Origin: Phycisphaera sp.
GTDB lineage: Bacteria; Planctomycetota; Phycisphaerae; Phycisphaerales; Zrk34
NCBI GenBank assembly: GCA_016125285.1
Contig: WGMA01000028.1
Location: 147,131-211,130, forward strand
Length of the DNA: 64,000 nucleotides
Direction: 5' to 3'
The position numbers and the translations under genes are program-made. Under the pieces are notes generated by a model that had not been told where the DNA came from, searched no databases, and saw only the letters and a program-made list of their open reading frames with translations. Shown here piece by piece: positions 51,348 through 61,412 of the stretch (position 1 is its first letter; each line of letters begins with the position of its first letter).

Positions 51348-51377
51348 ATGGTACGCGTTCGCGTGCGTTGCGCCCAA
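51348..51377 (-). promoter_or_regulatory. Promoter of the yqaA-like gene
   Basis: TTGGGC (51372-51377), 18 bases, TACCAT (51348-51353); it overlaps the region just after the TetR stop. Confidence 0.45.
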
Positions 51378-51381
51378 TGCC

Positions 51382-52299
51382 TCACAGCAGCGTCATGTCT
51401 TCGCGCCCGCCGGTCGGCTCGTCGCCGGCCGCCTCGTTCTCGACGGGCGTCTCGGCCACGGGAGCAGGCGAAGGCGCCGCGGCCTCGAGCGTCGGAGCGT
51501 CCGACTCCGCGGTCGTCGGCGCCTCGTGCGCCTCCGGCGCGTCGTCCGCCTCGACCACCTCCACCCAGCGCGTGCGCGGCGCCTGAACGATCTCGACGGC
51601 CGACAGGTCGATCTCGTCGTTCACCAGCCGCTGGTTCGGCGTGACGGTCGGAGCGCCCGGCGTCGGCGGCGTCGGCGACGTCGGAGCCACGTCGCCGGTC
51701 TTCGCCGTCTCGCTCGTCGCCTCGCCCGACCCGTCGCCCAGCACGCGGTCGAGAATCGTCTGCTGATCAAGGCCGAGCATGATCAGGCCATGCAGCAGCG
51801 TCCACAGGTGCTCGGCGATGCCGCGCTTGGACAGCAGGCCGGTCCACGACGCGATGATCTTCGCCACCGGCGCCGGCACGCCGTCGCTGCGCTCGCTGAC
51901 GCATGCCAGCCAGAACAGCAGGCGGTACATCTCGTCGCGCTCGGTCGCGCAACTGACGTACGTCTGCACCGACGCCTCGATGCTCGCGCCCGCCTCGGCG
52001 CCGTCGAGCACCGGCTGAAGCACGCGCGATGCGCACGCCAGCAGCAGGTCGCGTTTGTCCTCGAAATACCGGTAGATGCTGCCGACCGAGCACCCCAGCC
52101 GTCCGGAGATCGCGCGGATCGTCGTGCCGTCGTAGCCCACCTCGTCGAAGCACGCCTCGGTCGCTTCGAGGATGTGCTGTCGGCTGAGGAACCCGACCGG
52201 GCCGGGCGTGCCGCGGGTGGGGCGTGGACCGATTACCGCCGGGGCGCTCGACGCCTCCGTGGCTTCCGCATTGATCGATGTATTGGATAAAGCCGTCAC
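51382..52299 (-). CDS. TetR-family regulator with long acidic tail
   Basis: 305 residues from GTG 52299, preceded by a perfect AGGAGG at 7 bases. The N-terminal helix-turn-helix is typical: ILEATEACFDEVGYDGTTI, then ISGRLGCSVGSIYRYFEDKRDLL (about 43-85). A ligand-binding helical domain runs to about 200. The last 100 residues (SPTPPTPGAPTVTP and Glu/Ala/Pro-rich stretches) are disordered and not part of the family. An 18-base palindrome between promoter and start (52331-52348) marks likely self-repression. Targets may include the downstream yqaA-like gene. Confidence 0.9.
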   Translation of the reverse strand: MTALSNTSINAEATEASSAPAVIGPRPTRGTPGPVGFLSRQHILEATEACFDEVGYDGTTIRAISGRLGCSVGSIYRYFEDKRDLLLACASRVLQPVLDGAEAGASIEASVQTYVSCATERDEMYRLLFWLACVSERSDGVPAPVAKIIASWTGLLSKRGIAEHLWTLLHGLIMLGLDQQTILDRVLGDGSGEATSETAKTGDVAPTSPTPPTPGAPTVTPNQRLVNDEIDLSAVEIVQAPRTRWVEVVEADDAPEAHEAPTTAESDAPTLEAAAPSPAPVAETPVENEAAGDEPTGGREDMTLL

Positions 52300-52330
52300 G
52301 CTGTGTCCTCCTGACTACGCGTGTTGAGGT

Positions 52331-52348
52331 ATTCACTTCCCTGTGAAT
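52331..52348. promoter_or_regulatory. Palindromic operator of the TetR gene
   Basis: ATTCAC-TTCCCT-GTGAAT, a perfect 6+6 inverted repeat, placed just downstream of the -10 box and 32 bases before the start codon, a typical position for autorepression. Confidence 0.65.
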
Positions 52349-52354
52349 GCGGCT

Positions 52355-52383
52355 ATTGTCGCCGAAGCGCCCGCCGCAATCAA
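52355..52383 (-). promoter_or_regulatory. Promoter of the TetR gene
   Basis: TTGATT (52378-52383), 17 bases, GACAAT (52355-52360) on the minus strand. Confidence 0.5.
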
Positions 52384-52458
52384 GCATGTCAATTGAACTT
52401 GCGACAAAAACTGTCGGTAAATCCGAAACGGGGTTCAATCCCACGAGCACGGTAGCGC

Positions 52459-52517
52459 ATTCGAGCATTCGAGCCTTGGGATTTGATTCGTCATTCGAAT
52501 TTCGTCATTCGTCATTC
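52459..52517. repeat. ATTCGTC-type repeat, single arm
   Basis: Tandem ATTCG/GTCATTC units ending TTCGTCATTCGTCATTCC, matching one arm of the element at 27237-27350. Confidence 0.7.
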
Positions 52518-52562
52518 CATCATCTCCTTTCGACAATCCCGCCCGTCGCGCACAATGGCGCC

Positions 52563-53012
52563 ATGGCCGACGACGCCCCCGACAACCCCAACGCGATCAA
52601 CATCGCCCCAGGCCTCGACGTGCCCGCGCACCTGTTGCGCTTCACGTTCGCGCGATCCAGCGGGCCCGGCGGGCAGAACGTCAACAAGGTCAACTCCAAG
52701 GCGATCCTCGAGGTCGACGTGCCCGACCTCGAACCCCTGATCGGCGTCCACGTCGCCGCGCGCCTCCGACGCCTCGCCGGACAGTACCACACCGCCGACG
52801 ACCGCCTCGTGATCCCCAGCGAAGAGTCGCGCTCGCAGCACGCCAACCGCCACACCTGCATCGAAAAGCTCCGCGACCTGATCGTCCGCGCCCGCGTCCA
52901 GCCCAAGCGCCGCAAGAAGACCAAGCCCTCGCGCGGAGCGAAGGAACGACGCATCAAGGCCAAGAAGGAACGCGGCGAGATCAAGAAACGCCGCGGCGAG
53001 AAATTCGACTGA
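52563..53012 (+). CDS. arfB: ArfB-like peptidyl-tRNA hydrolase (ribosome rescue)
   Basis: 149 residues from ATG 52563; the frame to 52347 is repeat-encoded. It has the release-factor GGQ in RSSGPGGQNVNKVNSKA (Gly36-Gly37-Gln38), no codon-recognition domain, and a highly basic C-terminal tail (RVQPKRRKKTKPSRGAKERR) that in ArfB/YaeJ enters the empty mRNA channel of stalled ribosomes. It should release stalled peptides. The ATG is 6 bases after CACAAT, so it may be leaderless. Confidence 0.9.
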   Translation: MADDAPDNPNAINIAPGLDVPAHLLRFTFARSSGPGGQNVNKVNSKAILEVDVPDLEPLIGVHVAARLRRLAGQYHTADDRLVIPSEESRSQHANRHTCIEKLRDLIVRARVQPKRRKKTKPSRGAKERRIKAKKERGEIKKRRGEKFD

Positions 53013-53032
53013 CAGGTCTGACGCTGACTGGC

Positions 53033-53162
53033 CGTTTAGCGACGCCCCGCAGGGGCGTGCTTCCCAGGCCCCACCCTGCGAGCGCAGCGAGACGGGTGGG
53101 GCTTGCTACATCTCAACTGGCGGTCCCCGCGCCGCGCACGCCTCTGCGGGGCGTCGCTAAAC
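53033..53162. repeat. GTTTAGCGACGCCCC element with nested GCCCCACCC hairpin
   Basis: Outer arms CGTTTAGCGACGCCCCGCA (from 53033) and GCGGGGCGTCGCTAAAC (to 53162); inside it GCCCCACCC/GGGTGGGGC (about 53068-53102). Second copy of the element at 25573-25655 but with a longer, different interior. Confidence 0.8.
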
Positions 53163-53241
53163 ATCCGTGATTGACGCACTCGGCGTCCGTGCGGCGGTAC
53201 AATGACACGCACGACAAATCACCCGTTCCGGAGCAACGCCC

Positions 53242-54498
53242 ATGACACGTCTCGTCACCCGCGTCGCCTCACTTGTCACGCTCATCACGCTCATCGCGCT
53301 CATCGCACTCGCCGCGTCCGTCGCGCTCGCCGCCGATCCACCCGAACCAAAGTTCGAACACCAGACCATCGACGACATCTCCATCGGCTACGGCGTCGTC
53401 GTCGGCGAGGTCAACGGCGACGGTAAGCCCGACATCCTGCTGGCCGACCAGAAGCAGTTCGTCTGGTACGAGAACCCCGGCAAGCCCGGCGTTAAGTGGC
53501 CCAAACACGTGATGGTCGAAAACCTCACGTCACGCGACAACGTCTGTATAGCCGCACGAGATATCAACGGCGACGGCAAAGTCGAAGTCGCCGTCGGCGC
53601 GATGTGGAACCCCGGAAACACCACCGATCCCGAGCAGTCCGGCTCCGTGCACTACCTCATCCGCCCCGAGGATCCGACGCAGAAATGGGAGCCGGTGAAG
53701 TTGTATCACGAGCCGACGATCCACCGGATGTACTGGGTGAAGGTTGGCGAGAACAAATACCAACTCGCGGTGCTCCCGCTGCACGGCGTCGGCAACAAGG
53801 GCGGCGCGGGAACGCCCGTGAATCTGCTGATGTACGACGTACCCGCCGATCCGCACGGCGAGTGGAAGGTCGCCAAGGTCAGCACTGGCGCACACATGAC
53901 GCACAATATGACCGTTATGCCCGGAAGGGACGCCGAACGAATCATCTTGGCAGGGCACGAGGGGTTCCTCTTCGTGGGATTGATGGATGGGCAGTGGATC
54001 GCGTCTCGCAACACCACTTCAACGCCGATGCAGGACCGCAGCCCGGGAGAAGTTCGGTTCGTGAAGATGCATCAAGAGAGTCAGCGCGTCGTGGGACAGT
54101 TCATTGCATCGATTGAGCCGATGCACGGGAATGCCGTTGCAATCTATCCATTGAGATTCCAGGTAGACGCCTCCTATTGGGATCGTGTCGTGCTTGATGA
54201 ATCTCTGAATCAAGGTCATTCGATTGCGGTGGCCGAATTCCTGGGAACTGGGCAGGTGCAAGTCCTCGCCGGCTGGCGCAACCCCGATGCGAACAAGAAG
54301 GTCGGCATCAAGCTCTACGCCCCAACCAACGCCGACTACACCGAGTGGAAGACCTACGTCATCGACGACAATCAGATGGCGACCGAGTACCTCGACGTCG
54401 CGGACCTCGACGGCGATGGCAAACTCGACATCGTCGCGGCGGGCCGTTCGACGAAGAACCTGAAGATCTACTGGAACCGCACGGCCTCCAGCAATTAG
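53242..54498 (+). CDS. Secreted FG-GAP/VCBS-like repeat protein
   Basis: 418 residues. Signal peptide 1-31 rich in Leu-Ile-Thr (encoded by a short CTCATC-type tandem repeat). The mature part is a beta-propeller with calcium-loop repeats of DxNxDGxxD type: GEVNGDGKPDILLADQ, RDINGDGKVEVAVG and ADLDGDGKLDIVAAG, each at a blade edge. Such proteins are common extracellular binding proteins in planctomycetes. A TACAAT box lies near 53196-53201 giving a leader of about 40 bases; CGGAG is the Shine-Dalgarno. The middle (about 210-300) drops in GC relative to the ends. Ligand unknown. Confidence 0.85.
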   Translation: MTRLVTRVASLVTLITLIALIALAASVALAADPPEPKFEHQTIDDISIGYGVVVGEVNGDGKPDILLADQKQFVWYENPGKPGVKWPKHVMVENLTSRDNVCIAARDINGDGKVEVAVGAMWNPGNTTDPEQSGSVHYLIRPEDPTQKWEPVKLYHEPTIHRMYWVKVGENKYQLAVLPLHGVGNKGGAGTPVNLLMYDVPADPHGEWKVAKVSTGAHMTHNMTVMPGRDAERIILAGHEGFLFVGLMDGQWIASRNTTSTPMQDRSPGEVRFVKMHQESQRVVGQFIASIEPMHGNAVAIYPLRFQVDASYWDRVVLDESLNQGHSIAVAEFLGTGQVQVLAGWRNPDANKKVGIKLYAPTNADYTEWKTYVIDDNQMATEYLDVADLDGDGKLDIVAAGRSTKNLKIYWNRTASSN

Positions 54499-54513
54499 CT
54501 GTTTGGCAGCTTC

Positions 54514-54535
54514 CCCTCTCCCTTGAGGGAGAGGG
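54514..54535. repeat. CCCTCTCCC hairpin after FG-GAP gene
   Basis: CCCTCTCCCT pairs with AGGGAGAGGG around a very short loop, flanked by TTC...CAGGGGTGAGGGTGAAG. It resembles dispersed CCCTCTCCC/GGGTGAGGG elements. It probably acts as a terminator without T-run. Confidence 0.65.
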
Positions 54536-54596
54536 CAGGGGTGAGGGTGAAGCCTTCGCATACATTGCAAGTTTCCCGTACGGAACACAGTGCCCG

Positions 54597-55334
54597 ATGA
54601 CCACTACGCTCACACTCCCGCGCCGCGCGCTGAGCCTGTACCGCCACTGGCTCGACGTGCTGCTGCCCGCCGAGATCAAGTCCGGCGACGCCGCGATCGA
54701 AGGCGTCGACTGGTCGCCCGACGCGGCGGGGGAGTACTGCGGCCGATGCGGCGCGACAGCGGCGCGTGAGTCGATCACGATCTCCGGCTGCCCGCACTGC
54801 CGCGACGAACGCGTCGCGTGGCACAACGTCTGGCGGCTCGGCGCGTACCGTGATCCGCTCGACCAGTGGGTGCGCGATTACAAGTTCCGCAGGGCGTACA
54901 ACTGGGGGCCGTGGTTTGCACAGCGGCTCGCCGACGTCACGCCGACGTATGACAAGCAGGTCGTCGTGCCGGTGCCGCTGCACTGGTCGAAGCGGCTCGA
55001 CCGCGGCTTTGATCAGGCGATGCTGCTGGCGCGGCCCTTTGCGGAGGCGAAGCGAGCGCCGGTGGCGAACCTGCTGCGTCGCACACGCCGGACTTATCCG
55101 CAGTCGCTGCTGCGTAGCAAGGAGGCGCGTCGCCGCAACGTCGTGCGGGCGTTCGCGGTGAAAAGGGCGGTGGATCTGACGGGCTACAGCGTCTGGCTGG
55201 TCGACGACGTGAAGACCAGCGGCAACACCGCCAAGCAGTGCACGCGTCTGCTGCAACGCATGGGCGCCGAGCGAGTGAACCTGGCGGTGATCGCCGTGGC
55301 GGACCCGAAACACGCGGATTTCCAGCGGAATTGA
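54597..55334 (+). CDS. comF: ComF-family phosphoribosyltransferase-like protein
   Basis: 245 residues from ATG 54597; the upstream frame runs through the CCCTCTCCC repeat and is rejected. An N-terminal zinc ribbon (Cys48-x2-Cys51, Cys65-x2-Cys68) is followed by a type I PRTase fold with the PRPP loop VWLVDDVKTSGNTAKQC (about 195-211) and VVVPVPLHWSKRLDRGFDQ. ComF is needed for DNA uptake in naturally competent bacteria. The gene sits just upstream of the 16S unit and its terminator-like hairpin contains the rRNA -35 box. Confidence 0.9.
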   Translation: MTTTLTLPRRALSLYRHWLDVLLPAEIKSGDAAIEGVDWSPDAAGEYCGRCGATAARESITISGCPHCRDERVAWHNVWRLGAYRDPLDQWVRDYKFRRAYNWGPWFAQRLADVTPTYDKQVVVPVPLHWSKRLDRGFDQAMLLARPFAEAKRAPVANLLRRTRRTYPQSLLRSKEARRRNVVRAFAVKRAVDLTGYSVWLVDDVKTSGNTAKQCTRLLQRMGAERVNLAVIAVADPKHADFQRN

Positions 55335-55355
55335 CGGGGTTATCGCGTGTGTTAG

Positions 55356-55384
55356 CGGGGCGTGTTGCTTGTTGGAACGCCCCG
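55356..55384. terminator. Hairpin between comF and rRNA promoter P1
   Basis: CGGGGCG (55356-55362) pairs with CGCCCCG (55378-55384). The loop contains the -35 box TTGCTT of the 16S P1 promoter, so the same bases serve both. Confidence 0.45.
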
Positions 55385-55393
55385 GCGTATAAT
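55365..55393 (+). promoter_or_regulatory. 16S rRNA promoter P1
   Basis: TTGCTT (55365-55370), 17 bases, TATAAT (55388-55393). Confidence 0.65.
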
Positions 55394-55497
55394 CCCTCGC
55401 GGTAGACGATGCTAGTGATTGAGGCACACGTCACCCCGCCGCGTCGCTGAATGAAAAAGCGATTGCTGGCCTTCGAAAAAAAAGTGAAGCAACCCAC

Positions 55498-55525
55498 TTG
55501 ACAGGGGTCGGCAGATGAGTATCAT
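55498..55525 (+). promoter_or_regulatory. 16S rRNA promoter P2 with upstream A-tract
   Basis: TTGACA (55498-55503), 16 bases, TATCAT (55520-55525). An A-rich stretch (CGAAAAAAAAGTGAAG near 55474-55490) just upstream is like a UP element. P2 is the better candidate for the main start. Confidence 0.7.
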
Positions 55526-55913
55526 CCTCCGACCTCGCAGCCGCGGGAAGCAAACCCTCGGTTGCGATTTTTAGTGGTAGGTCTTTGACAAGTGAACAGT
55601 TGGGACGCCGCGAGGATGCGAGCGGATGCGAAAGCCTGTCACGGGCGATCGTGTCTGTCTACTAAGATCCCCCAACCCGTTGTTAACAGCCAACGGGACG
55701 GGACTCAATGCATCCTTGTGACGCCTGTGAATAATTCCTAATTTGGATTTACTTCCAGTGTTGGATGTAATTGAGCGATAGCAAACCCACCGACTCTAGC
55801 CGGTCGGTGGGGCGGCCACGCAAGTGGCCGTGACCGGTCCCGAGCAATCGGGATTCAACCGGATTAAACACGTTGAAGCCACCCGTCAGCAATGACGGTT
55901 AGCAACAATACTT
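55526..55913 (+). other. 16S rRNA leader with processing stem and boxA-like site
   Basis: About 390 bases of leader. TTGACA-AG-TGAACAGTTGGGACG (55585-55607) is complementary to 57535-57557, forming the 16S processing stem. GGTCTTTGACAAG just before it resembles boxA of rRNA antitermination. Another strong hairpin, CCCACCGAC/GGTCGGTGGG, lies near 55785-55812. No tRNA or ORF. Confidence 0.65.
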
Positions 55914-57572
<1,659 letters not shown>

Positions 57573-57600
57573 AAACCCCGCTCTAACCGGCGGGGTTTTT
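57573..57600 (+). terminator. Terminator of the 16S unit
   Basis: AAACCCCGC (57573-57581), 8-base loop, GCGGGG (57590-57595), then five T. It closes the transcript before any other RNA gene. Confidence 0.85.
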
Positions 57601-58009
57601 CAATGCGCCGATCTTCTCCGTACGCGGGCGTCAGCACTCAGGCGGCGGAGCCGGACTCGATGAGCCAGCGTTCACGAATCAGGAATCACGGCGCGGCGGT
57701 CTGGGCGTTGTCGATGATCTGGCGGATGTTTCTCTTGTAGCCTTCGAGGGGCGCGCCCTCGCACGTGCTGGTAGCCGAGTTTGAGGGTGAAGCGTTACAC
57801 GTCGTGGACGCCGCAATGGAGAGGCATCCACCCGGGGCGCCACGGTGCGTGACGCACTTTGCAGTCATCCTATGATGTTCGCTCGGCGCCCCCGATCGCT
57901 GGACGTCCAGCCTACAATCGTCATGCAAAAAACCATTAAGCCGTCTGCACTAATTTGGTGGCATGATAGGTCGGTAGCTGTCCGCTGATCACACAACAAC
58001 AGGCTCCCC
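57601..58009. pseudogene. Gene-less stretch with possible decayed hydrolase remnant
   Basis: On the minus strand, fragments in different frames read like the end of a real protein: EGAPLEGYKRNIRQIIDNAQTA (near 57687-57760; resembles the helix after an SGNH-hydrolase block II) and FLIRERWLIESGSAA-stop (57640-57690). They are broken by a stop and a frame change. The rest shows nothing. Low confidence: this may be chance. Confidence 0.3.
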
Positions 58010-61000
58010 ATGAAAAGCACGCACATCGCGATACTGGCGCTCGCCTCGAGTCTGGCCCTGCCCGCCATCCTCAAGGCTGGCGAGCCGCTCAAGCCCGTCA
58101 ACTCCATCATGATGGACACCGGGGACGATCCCGAGCGAACCTATTCCGCAGCGCCCACGCTCGACTGGTCCTACTTCGGCGACCGCATGCGCTATGTCAC
58201 CCGAGGGTCCGCCGGCATGGTGCATATGCGCCACGACACGGACGTCGATCTGAAGTTCGCCTTTCTACAAATCGACGCCGAGAAGGACACGATCAAATTC
58301 GAGGACGACGGCAAGTCCGACATTGGTGAGATCCTGGCGTGGGATAACGGAACGTTCCCCGCGCTATGCTTCGCGGGTCTACCGAAGATCGGGGTGAAGT
58401 CCAGAGTCGTCAATATGGACGCGGTCAACCGGTTCCTCGCCGAGCATCCCAACGTCACGTGGGGAGGCGGTCGGATCGGAGAATACGACGGGCTTTTCCT
58501 GCACTTCTACGACAACAACAGCATGTTCAAGGTTCGTCCGACCGGGCCGTATGGCTCTGATTTTCAGAACGCCTGGTTCGATGTGATGAATTCGTACATG
58601 AGGCGCGGCGGGACGCCATTCCTGGCGTTCAATTTCAACCAGCCGACGCAGATGCAGTACACCGCCAGGGAGCGCATGCTCAGCCTGGGCATGTCGCAGC
58701 TGTTTTACCGAGGGGGCAGCCAGCCGATCACGAAGCTGGTGACGCTCCGCTCGGCCGCGCGGCAATACGTGTTTCCTTACGCGTTCCAGTGGTCGGGTTC
58801 GGCCGGTCCCAGAATCCTGAATGAGGACGACGTGCTGGCGAAGAAGGCGGAACCGATCTTCGACTGCGCGCATCTGCTCAGCGACGAAGGCAACTACATG
58901 AAGAGTCTGGCGCTCTGCCGCCAGATGTACTACCTGTGCTGGCTGAACGGAGCCCGCTATTTCAGTTTCGAAGGCGGCAGTCTGTTCCAGCACAAATACG
59001 TGATCGGAGGGATCGACAAGCTCATCGGGTCAGTCGGAACGGTGGGGCCGGTCCAGACACCCGTCGCGATCATCTCCGAGTATTCCCACCCGTGGGCTCC
59101 ACCGCGGATCAACCGGTTCAAAAAGGTCGAACTCAACATTTCCGATCATACGCCCTACAGGCTCGGTGATTACCAGACACATGGCGTGTACGGCTTCTAC
59201 ATGCCGCACTACCTCCAATGCGAATTGCTATGCGAGGACCAACGCGGCGAGGACCACGCGATCCCGGATTCCCCGTACGGCGAATGCTTCGACTTCCTGC
59301 TCAGCGACGTGCGCGACCAAAGCCTCGCACGGTACGGGCTGCTTGTCTGGAGCGGCGTCCCCCCGCGCGTCCCGTCCATGATGCGCGACAAGCTGCGGCG
59401 CTACATCGACACCTATCAAGGCCGCGTCATCCTCTTCGGCGACGCGGCCAGAAGCATGTTCGGCGAGTGGTTCGAACAGCAGCCCCCCGAGACGATCCCG
59501 GCGGGCGCAACCGTCGCCTACAACAACCAGACCTTTACGGAGACCAGCGCGTTTCAACTCTACCGACTCAGGAACGGCGGAAGCGGCATACCGCAGATGA
59601 AGACCCTCGGCACGGTGAACGGCAAGGCCCTCGTCGTCGAGTGCATGGGCGGCCTGATCCTCGTGCTCAGCGACTACGGCCTCAACAAGGATCAGGCGTG
59701 CGACCCAGCGACCTTCACGTGGGAGTACGGCGATGTCATCTCCGACGTGCCGCACAACCTCCTCAAGCATGCGCGTGCGATCCTTGACCACGAAACTTCG
59801 AATCAGATCCCCTTCGACGTCGGCAGCGACAGCCTCCACTACGTCGTCACGCGCCCGCGACCCGGCGAATATCTTCTGGGCCTCGTCAACGATCGAATGA
59901 CAAGCCAGTCGTTCGCTATTCACTCCCACATCGGCCCGATCAGCAGACTGGTGGAGGTGCCGCTCAACGACAACAAAGACCTCATGAAGACGGTCTGCAA
60001 CGGCGTCGCCTACGCCCCGACGGGCATGCGCAGGCAGGTGAACGAGAAGCCGTTCGACTACGGCCTGTCCGACACGTCGCACATCGAGGGGAGAGACTTT
60101 CGGCTGTTCAGAATCAGCGTACGGGAGCAGGGGGTCCGCGAAGTCCCCAGAATCACCTACCCCGCGCGACCGACCGGCCGCGTGCTGGCCCTTCCCGAGA
60201 TCGGCCACGTCCGGCACAAGCTGCAGAACATCGCGTCGTTCTTCACGTGGTTCGACGGCGTCAAGGTCGATGCGACCGCGCTGCTGAACGAAGAAGACCT
60301 CTGGCTCAATGAGCAGGCGCTCTACGTCGACCGCAGAGGCGTCCGTATCGTCGTCGATGGAACCGCCGTGGACGACCACGATCTCGAACGCGTCCTGGCC
60401 AAGATGGCCATCTTTCAATCGGCGCCCAAGAACCTCATTGTGAAACAAGCCACCCCCGCCCTGGCAAGCGCGGCGCAGAAGGCCGGGGTCGCGCTAACCC
60501 TGCCCGCCGATGTAAACCGGCTCTCGCTCCCCGAACACCGCTTCGATGACCGCGCGACGCTCAACATCGTCGAACTCTACTACGCGAGTGATGATGACCT
60601 GTATCAGGATGTAAAGCGGTTTGACACGGGCGAAGGCGACGGCGAGCTGAAGGGCAAGCGTGCCGCCGTCGACCTGTATCCGAAACCCCAGGCCGACGAA
60701 GCCGATTACTATTACGTCGGCCCGTACATCTACGATCTGGGGGCGCTCGTGCACAGGTATCCGGCCGAGTTCAACAAGCTCGCGGGTGTACGTGTCGACA
60801 GCTGGTATCTGCGGGACAAGACCACCGAAGCGCTGCTTGCGGAGACCCGCGCGTTCATCGGCACGGGCAAACGGTTGGCGGTGGATATGCGCAGGGAACA
60901 GTGTTTCTTCGATGGGATCACGCTCGATCCGAAGCGGGACAACTACGAAGAAGGCATCAGGCGGTTCAACGAGGTGTGCGCCAAGATGGGCCGAATCGGA

Positions 61001-61375
61001 GCCACGGACATCATCCTGCATGTCGATCAAGTCTCCGACAGAATCAAACTCGACAAGAAAGACAAAAAGCGGCTGAAGAACGGAAAAGACGTAGAAGAGA
61101 AGACAGGGCCAACGCCTCTCGAGCAGAGAGACACCTTGCTGAAGCGGTTCATCGAGACGGCTGAAAGGAATGACATCAGGATCCATCTGGTGTTTGAAGA
61201 TCCCAAGAAGATCAGATTCTCAAACATGATCGACAAGCATGATCCACGCTTGTTTTCGATTAACGGGAATGGTGCTCTGAAGGCGTCGCCGATCAAGATC
61301 ACCGACATTTTGGTTGAAGGCGACGAAGACCGGGACAAGACCGAACACCAAGAACACCGGGCCGGTAGCGATTGA
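58010..61375 (+). CDS. Very large secreted protein, possibly glycosidase-like
   Basis: 1121 residues. Signal peptide to about residue 23 (ALPAILKAGEP). Residues 120-340 look like a TIM-barrel part (VTWGGGRIGEYDGLFLHFYDN, GGTPFLAFNFNQP, ARERMLSLGMSQLFYRGGSQ). Residues 420-560 resemble the glutamine-amidotransferase-like domain of GH42-type beta-galactosidases (YGLLVWSGVPPRVP, DKLRRYIDTYQGRVILFGDA, LVVECMGGLILVLSDYG). Residues 880-1080 form another alpha/beta unit (VDSWYLRDKTTEALLAETRAF, ATDIILHVDQVSD, IRIHLVFEDPKK). Codon choice (AGA, AAT, more A/T) differs from neighbours, which hints at transfer. I cannot assign a family with certainty. Isolated, followed by convergent unknown gene. Confidence 0.7.
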   Translation: MKSTHIAILALASSLALPAILKAGEPLKPVNSIMMDTGDDPERTYSAAPTLDWSYFGDRMRYVTRGSAGMVHMRHDTDVDLKFAFLQIDAEKDTIKFEDDGKSDIGEILAWDNGTFPALCFAGLPKIGVKSRVVNMDAVNRFLAEHPNVTWGGGRIGEYDGLFLHFYDNNSMFKVRPTGPYGSDFQNAWFDVMNSYMRRGGTPFLAFNFNQPTQMQYTARERMLSLGMSQLFYRGGSQPITKLVTLRSAARQYVFPYAFQWSGSAGPRILNEDDVLAKKAEPIFDCAHLLSDEGNYMKSLALCRQMYYLCWLNGARYFSFEGGSLFQHKYVIGGIDKLIGSVGTVGPVQTPVAIISEYSHPWAPPRINRFKKVELNISDHTPYRLGDYQTHGVYGFYMPHYLQCELLCEDQRGEDHAIPDSPYGECFDFLLSDVRDQSLARYGLLVWSGVPPRVPSMMRDKLRRYIDTYQGRVILFGDAARSMFGEWFEQQPPETIPAGATVAYNNQTFTETSAFQLYRLRNGGSGIPQMKTLGTVNGKALVVECMGGLILVLSDYGLNKDQACDPATFTWEYGDVISDVPHNLLKHARAILDHETSNQIPFDVGSDSLHYVVTRPRPGEYLLGLVNDRMTSQSFAIHSHIGPISRLVEVPLNDNKDLMKTVCNGVAYAPTGMRRQVNEKPFDYGLSDTSHIEGRDFRLFRISVREQGVREVPRITYPARPTGRVLALPEIGHVRHKLQNIASFFTWFDGVKVDATALLNEEDLWLNEQALYVDRRGVRIVVDGTAVDDHDLERVLAKMAIFQSAPKNLIVKQATPALASAAQKAGVALTLPADVNRLSLPEHRFDDRATLNIVELYYASDDDLYQDVKRFDTGEGDGELKGKRAAVDLYPKPQADEADYYYVGPYIYDLGALVHRYPAEFNKLAGVRVDSWYLRDKTTEALLAETRAFIGTGKRLAVDMRREQCFFDGITLDPKRDNYEEGIRRFNEVCAKMGRIGATDIILHVDQVSDRIKLDKKDKKRLKNGKDVEEKTGPTPLEQRDTLLKRFIETAERNDIRIHLVFEDPKKIRFSNMIDKHDPRLFSINGNGALKASPIKITDILVEGDEDRDKTEHQEHRAGSD

Positions 61376-61412
61376 ATGCTGGGGCCCCGATCGACGGGTT
61401 GCGTTTGCGGGG

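Noticed and set aside
52384..52470. A tRNA suspected from GGGGTTCAATCCC near 52437
   Set aside because: The T-arm stem does not pair and there is no room or match for the acceptor and anticodon arms.
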